Part shown: positions 59,463 through 64,000 of the stretch, one piece after another
Layout of the letters: every line of letters begins with the position of its first letter
How positions within the stretch are numbered: the stretch's first letter is position 1
Origin: Ignavibacteriota bacterium
Lineage (GTDB): Bacteria; Bacteroidota; Ignavibacteria; Ignavibacteriales; Melioribacteraceae
NCBI GenBank assembly: GCA_016716225.1
Contig: JADJWT010000001.1
Location: forward strand, 186,001 to 250,000
Length of the DNA: 64,000 nt
Direction of reading: 5' to 3'
The notes under the pieces: model-generated
Databases searched by the model: none
What the model was told of the DNA's origin: nothing
The model's input: the letters and a program-made list of their open reading frames with translations, nothing else
Program-made: the position numbers and the translations under genes

Positions 59463-61499
59463 ATGAAAAATCAAATAATATTTATTTTTAATTTTATTTT
59501 ATTGTTTGTAATAAATATTAACGCGCAAATTATAAAAGCTGATAGCGCTCTTACACCTATAAATATTGGGGATAGTGCTGCCCATGTCGATTCTTTAAGC
59601 CATTCTAAAATTGTGAATAAATTTTTTCTAAGAAATTCTTTTGATAGTCAAGAAAACATTATTTCATCCTATGTAAAAAGTAAACAAGAAATTGATTTTG
59701 AAAATTATAGAACTGCAAGTGACTTTTTGAATTTTCTTCCTTTTACTTTTCAAAAATATTTTGGAATAGCGGGTTCGCCAAATGTTCCAAATTTATTTTT
59801 TCTTGAGAATAAAAATATTTCATTTGTTCAAAATAATTTTTCACTTTCAAATAGTTGGAATGGAAGTAGTGATTTAAATTTAATTTCTTCAGAAAATGTA
59901 AATGATATTGAAATCATTCCACTCTCACGAAGCTTTCTTTATAACAATTATAATTCACCAGCTGTAATTAGAATCTCTGCACAAGATAGTATTACTGAAA
60001 AACCGGTTTCTCGTATTAGATATTATCAAGCACCAGATGATGATGCATCTATTGATGCAATGTTTGGCGCACTCATTTATAAAGATTTACATTTATCATT
60101 TAGATTATCTAACTCTGCATATACCGGCTTCAATGATAACTCCGAATACGGTGTTTGGAAATCAGATTTAAAAAGTATTTACAGAATTGCAGATAGTTTA
60201 TTTCTGAAATTGAATTATTATCATCTAAAATCAAATTTGCAGTTAAACGGTGGCGTTGATGTGGAAACACTTTTTGCTAACAATGTAATTTTGGAAGATG
60301 AAATATTTAATACAATTGCACCGGTAAATTTTGTGAATAGATATAAAGAGACAACGATAAACAAAGTTTCATCAGATTTTTATGGAATTATTTTACCAAA
60401 CAGTTCTTCAAAATTGAATTTAGAATATAATTATTCTTATGAGAGATTGCGACAGAATATTGATATTACTTATCCCGATAGCATTCAAATTTCGAGCTTA
60501 AATAAGTTCTCAACATATAATATTGCTTTTCACCATTTGCATTCTATTAATAATCTTTCATTAAAATTTAATTTCGATTATAATTTTACCAATTACTCTA
60601 TAGAATACTATAATATATATGAAAATAAAAATAGCTATTCTTATTCTGCGTTAATTGATTATAAGATTTTTGATAGTACAATTATTCCATCTTTATTTTT
60701 TAAATCTGGCAGTTATGAAAATCAACTTACAAACGGATTTGGGTCTGATGTTAAATTAAGTATTAACAAAAATTTAAAATTTATGTTGGGTTTTTCTAAA
60801 TTCAATCAGCCTTATTTAATTTCAGAGTTATTCTCATTGCCAAAATCAGAACAAGAAAAAAATTATGTCACAAATTATTTTTTATCTTCTGAAATTTCAT
60901 TTGATAATTTCATTACATCAATTTCTTACTTTAACATATCATCAGATAATACACCGGTTCCAGTATTCAACAATAATGATCTAAATCTAAATTCAACAAA
61001 AATTATTTTCCCATTTACTGAAGAAGTTAAAACTGAAGGGATAAATTTTTTCTCAACAGTTAAATTGTGGAGTTTTGAATTTTTTATAAATTCCAATTTT
61101 CTTTTATCTAATAAATCAAACTATATAACAAAACCCAACAAGTTTAATCTGTTCTCCGGAGTTTATTACAGAGATAAATTATATAATGATAATCTTGATT
61201 TAAAAATGGGTTTCAACCTTTTCTTAAGTGATAATAACGAATATCAACTTTTTGATTTTCAAATTATGAGATCGACTTCATATTATCTCAACAATAGTAT
61301 TTTAACTCAATTTAAAAATTATAAAGTATCAAATACGCCTTTCAGAATTGATTTTACTTTAGCCGGTAGAATTCAAGATCGAGCAACTTTTTATTTTGCA
61401 TATGAAAATATTTTGGGAAATAATTATTATTCAATTCCCTTTTACCCAATGCCAGATGGCGGAATAAAAATTGGTATTTCTTGGGATTTTATTGAATAG
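59463..61499 (+). CDS. Outer-membrane receptor-like beta-barrel protein
   Basis: 678 residues with signal peptide 'IFIFNFILLFVININAQ'. Residues about 75-170 resemble a shortened TonB plug ('DFLNFLPFTFQKYFGIAGSPN', 'SENVNDIEIIPLSRSFLYNNY'), and the remainder alternates amphipathic strands with aromatic residues, ending 'PMPDGGIKIGISWDFIE'. No carboxypeptidase-like domain or clear TonB box is visible, so it could be a TonB-dependent receptor relative or a putative porin. It is 34 bp upstream of the secreted GH13 enzyme and probably shares its transcript, suggesting a link to glycan handling. Function inferred only from structure and context. Confidence 0.7.
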   Translation: MKNQIIFIFNFILLFVININAQIIKADSALTPINIGDSAAHVDSLSHSKIVNKFFLRNSFDSQENIISSYVKSKQEIDFENYRTASDFLNFLPFTFQKYFGIAGSPNVPNLFFLENKNISFVQNNFSLSNSWNGSSDLNLISSENVNDIEIIPLSRSFLYNNYNSPAVIRISAQDSITEKPVSRIRYYQAPDDDASIDAMFGALIYKDLHLSFRLSNSAYTGFNDNSEYGVWKSDLKSIYRIADSLFLKLNYYHLKSNLQLNGGVDVETLFANNVILEDEIFNTIAPVNFVNRYKETTINKVSSDFYGIILPNSSSKLNLEYNYSYERLRQNIDITYPDSIQISSLNKFSTYNIAFHHLHSINNLSLKFNFDYNFTNYSIEYYNIYENKNSYSYSALIDYKIFDSTIIPSLFFKSGSYENQLTNGFGSDVKLSINKNLKFMLGFSKFNQPYLISELFSLPKSEQEKNYVTNYFLSSEISFDNFITSISYFNISSDNTPVPVFNNNDLNLNSTKIIFPFTEEVKTEGINFFSTVKLWSFEFFINSNFLLSNKSNYITKPNKFNLFSGVYYRDKLYNDNLDLKMGFNLFLSDNNEYQLFDFQIMRSTSYYLNNSILTQFKNYKVSNTPFRIDFTLAGRIQDRATFYFAYENILGNNYYSIPFYPMPDGGIKIGISWDFIE

Positions 61500-61533
61500 T
61501 AAATTTATCAATAAATTTTGCATGGAAAAAAAA

Positions 61534-64000
61534 ATGAAAAATTTTATTCTTTTATTAATATTAACTGCATTCAATTTTATTTATTCACAAGCAATTAGCA
61601 CAAATCCGGAATTCCCAACCGAAACAGATGAAATTGAAATAACATTTTTTATTCAAGAAATGTCAAGAAAAGATTTAGCTGGTTATGGTGGAATTCTCTA
61701 TACACACACTGGTGTAAATACTAGTTTGGGAAATTGGCAGCATGTTATCGGTACTTGGGGAGACAATAATTCTCAACCAACTTTAGAAAGAATTTCCACA
61801 GATGTTTATCAAATTACAATTAATAATCCTAGAGCTTTTTACAATCTTACAAATTCAAATGAACATATTACTTCTTTAAATTTTGTTTTACGAAGTGCAG
61901 ATGGTTCTAAGCAAACTGAAGATTTATTTGTTCCTTTATTCGAAGACGGTTTAAATATTAAAATTCTTGAACCTCTTTCTTTACCAATTTATCCGTTAGC
62001 TGGAGAAAAAATAGATTTTGTAATTGTTGCAAGTGAAGCTGACAGCTTAAAATTACTTTTGAATAATAATATCATTGCACAATCAATTGAAGATACTCTT
62101 CGTTATTCAATAATTGCTGAAGGTTCCGGTAGACAAAAAATTAAATTTCTTGCAAAAAGTAATGATGAAACTTATGTTGATTCGCTTCATTTTATTATTC
62201 GAGAAAATGTAAATATTGAGGAACTGCCAAGCGGATTAACAACCGGATTAAATTATATTGATGATAATTCAGTTACACTAGCAATTTTTGCCCCAAATAA
62301 AAAATTTGTTTATGCAATTGGTGATTTTAATAATTGGGAATTTGATCCTAGTGATTCTGAAAGCTGGGATTTCGATTCTAAATATTATTTTAATTTAACT
62401 CCGGATAGTACAATATTTTGGCTAACATTAAATAATTTAGTTAAAAATAAAGAATATAGATTTCAATATTTAATTGATGGAAAACTTAGAATCGCCGATC
62501 CGTATTCAGATAAAATTTTGGAGGAAGAAGATAGTTTTATTTCGGAAGACACTTATCCCAATCTTATAGAATATCCAAATGACGAAACAAGTTTTTCGGT
62601 TTCAGTATTACAAACTGGTCAAACGCCATTTCAATGGGAAGCAGATAATTACATAAAACCAAATCAATCAAATTTAATTATTTATGAACTGTTGATCAGA
62701 GATTTTGTCTCAACTCATCATTATCAAACTTTGATTGACACTTTGGACTATCTACAAAAATTAGGAGTAAATTCTATTGAGTTAATGCCGATAAATGAAT
62801 TTGAAGGAAACGAAAGTTGGGGTTATAATCCATCATTTTATTTTGCTCCCGATAAATATTACGGAACTAAAAATGATTTAAAAAAATTTATTGATGAATG
62901 TCATAAAAGAAATATTGCAGTAATTATGGATATCGTTTTAAATCATATGTACGGAAGGTCATCGTTTGTTAGATTATATTCGTCCGGAGATTATGGTCCG
63001 GTAACTTCAGAAAATCCTTGGTTTAATATTGCAAGTCCAAATCCGGTTTTTTCTTGGGGATACGATCTTAATCATGAGAAAATTGAAACACAAAATTTAG
63101 TTGATAGAGTTACAAAATACTGGTTGAATGAATTTAAATTCGATGGATTTAGATTTGATTTTACAAAGGGATTTACAAACAGGGTTGGCGATGGCAGTTC
63201 ATTCGATCAATCTCGAATAAATATTTTAAAAAGAATAGCAGATAAAATTTGGGAATTTGATTCTACTGCATATATTATTTTGGAACATTTTGCACCGGAT
63301 TCTGAAGAAAATATTTTAACGGATTACGGAATGATGGTTTGGGGAAATGTAAATTATAATTATAGCGAAGCTGCAATGGGTTATAATGAAAGTGATAAAT
63401 CAAATTTTGGAAGAATATCATATAAAAATCATGGATTTACAAAACCAAATTTAGTTGGTTATATGGAAAGTCATGATGAAGAAAGATTAATGTATAAAAA
63501 TTTAACCTTTGGAAATGTTCTTGGTGATTATAGTGTAAAAAACTTGAACACTGCTTTAAATAGAATTAAAACTGCAGCAGCTTTTTTTATATTAGTTCCC
63601 GGACCAAAAATGATTTGGCAATTTGGTGAATTGGGTTATGATTATTCAATTGATTATAACGGTCGAGTTGGAAACAAACCAATAAAATGGGACTATTTAG
63701 AAGTTCAAGAAAGAAAAAATTTATATAAAACTTTTTCATCATTAAATTTTCTTAAACAAAATTATCCAACATTTTCAACAAATAATTTTACACTTTCAAC
63801 AAATTCATCTATTAAAAAAATTGAACTTCTGCATGAAACAATGAATGCAGTAATTTTAGGGAATTTTGATGTTGTGGTAAATTCAGCTAATCCTAATTTC
63901 CCAAATACAGGTAAGTGGTATGATTATTTTAGCGGTGACAGCTTAAATGTAACTTTGTCACAATCTTTAATTTCTCTTCAACCAGGAGAATTTAAAATAT
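61534..64000 (+). CDS. Secreted glycoside hydrolase family 13 (alpha-amylase-type) enzyme, C-terminus beyond right edge
   Basis: At least 822 residues from ATG 61534 (a second ATG four codons upstream, 61522, is possible); the frame is still open at 64000. Signal peptide 'MKNFILLLILTAFNFIYSQ'; about 20-230 Ig-like/unknown; a CBM48/E-set domain about 235-345 ('SVTLAIFAPNKKFVYAIGDFNNWEF', split); and the GH13 barrel from about 370: 'IYELLIRDFVSTHHY', 'GVNSIELMPINEF', 'VIMDIVLNHMYGRSSF', 'DGFRFDFTKGFTN' (nucleophile Asp 542), 'IILEHFAPDSEENIL' (acid/base Glu 584), and 'GYMESHDEERLMY' (Asp 648). The triad is complete. It likely degrades starch- or glycogen-like glucans outside the cell; a C-terminal T9SS sorting domain may lie beyond the edge. 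Confidence 0.93.
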   Translation, partial: MKNFILLLILTAFNFIYSQAISTNPEFPTETDEIEITFFIQEMSRKDLAGYGGILYTHTGVNTSLGNWQHVIGTWGDNNSQPTLERISTDVYQITINNPRAFYNLTNSNEHITSLNFVLRSADGSKQTEDLFVPLFEDGLNIKILEPLSLPIYPLAGEKIDFVIVASEADSLKLLLNNNIIAQSIEDTLRYSIIAEGSGRQKIKFLAKSNDETYVDSLHFIIRENVNIEELPSGLTTGLNYIDDNSVTLAIFAPNKKFVYAIGDFNNWEFDPSDSESWDFDSKYYFNLTPDSTIFWLTLNNLVKNKEYRFQYLIDGKLRIADPYSDKILEEEDSFISEDTYPNLIEYPNDETSFSVSVLQTGQTPFQWEADNYIKPNQSNLIIYELLIRDFVSTHHYQTLIDTLDYLQKLGVNSIELMPINEFEGNESWGYNPSFYFAPDKYYGTKNDLKKFIDECHKRNIAVIMDIVLNHMYGRSSFVRLYSSGDYGPVTSENPWFNIASPNPVFSWGYDLNHEKIETQNLVDRVTKYWLNEFKFDGFRFDFTKGFTNRVGDGSSFDQSRINILKRIADKIWEFDSTAYIILEHFAPDSEENILTDYGMMVWGNVNYNYSEAAMGYNESDKSNFGRISYKNHGFTKPNLVGYMESHDEERLMYKNLTFGNVLGDYSVKNLNTALNRIKTAAAFFILVPGPKMIWQFGELGYDYSIDYNGRVGNKPIKWDYLEVQERKNLYKTFSSLNFLKQNYPTFSTNNFTLSTNSSIKKIELLHETMNAVILGNFDVVVNSANPNFPNTGKWYDYFSGDSLNVTLSQSLISLQPGEFKI

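Noticed and set aside
1..64000. CRISPR arrays, insertion sequences and rRNA genes
   Set aside because: No regularly spaced repeats, transposase genes or rRNA segments were recognised on reading the sequence.

Overview
The window is a 64 kb stretch of a very AT-rich bacterial chromosome. The content points to Bacteroidota/Ignavibacteriota, most likely an Ignavibacteriales-type organism. The supporting features are TonB-dependent receptors with carboxypeptidase-regulatory-like N-terminal domains, an Oar-like receptor, OmpA proteins in tandem, DUF4837 and DUF2231 proteins, and a secreted protein ending in a type IX secretion (T9SS) sorting domain with the 'YPNPFNP' signature common in Ignavibacteria. 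The assignment is inference from gene content; no rRNA lies in the window.

Layout. 1-1.06 kb: a tyrosine recombinase cut by the left edge reads away from the 3' end of tRNA-Thr(CGT), which looks like the edge of an integrated element lying to the left. 1.07-3.84 kb (minus): HU, two TPR proteins and a 31-residue mS38/bS22-like ribosomal protein. 3.96-6.34 kb (plus): copper chaperone and CopA ATPase. 6.4-16.7 kb (minus): IMPDH/GMPR-family enzyme, oligoendopeptidase F, AddA helicase-nuclease, and a 1265-residue multi-sensor histidine kinase whose stop overlaps the addA start. 16.8-17.7 kb: an FN3 lipoprotein. 17.8-20.8 kb (minus): pyrR-pyrB-pyrC behind a leader with a PyrR-binding hairpin and an intrinsic terminator (classic attenuation). 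20.8-22.3 kb: several tiny two-helix membrane proteins that appear to be one diverged family. 22.3-26.5 kb: HDOD protein, tRNA-Pro(CGG), YajQ, an M16 protease and an NPP-type phosphodiesterase.

26.5-32.7 kb holds two divergently transcribed TonB-dependent receptors, followed by kdsC (Kdo synthesis). 33.3-37.6 kb: a palindromic repeat-like element, then two neighbouring OmpA-family genes (three and two OmpA domains) with near-identical terminators, a local duplication; a Crp/Fnr-like box precedes the second. 37.6-38.9 kb: an M16-like protein without the zinc motif. 39-52.8 kb is a long minus-strand housekeeping run: DUF192 protein, addB, (terminator), greA, tilS, hpt, ftsH, CTP-dependent lipid kinase family, DUF4837 lipoprotein, truA, DUF2231, an outer-membrane barrel, enoyl-CoA hydratase and an unknown anchored protein. 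52.9-58.4 kb: a coupled hydrolase/EVE pair, two thiol-redox proteins, a T9SS-exported sugar dehydrogenase-like protein, a YpdA-like reductase and an unknown membrane protein. 58.5-59.2 kb: an HU protein with a long histone H1-like Lys/Ala/Pro tail. 59.5-64 kb: an outer-membrane receptor-like protein and a secreted GH13 glycosidase cut by the right edge.

Together this is mostly core chromosome (DNA repair, translation, nucleotide synthesis, envelope biogenesis). The only sign of a mobile element is at the left edge. No CRISPR array, insertion sequence or recognisable defence island was seen. The least explained elements are the small membrane-protein cluster, the oversized histidine kinase coupled to addA, the duplicated OmpA genes and the H1-like HU protein.
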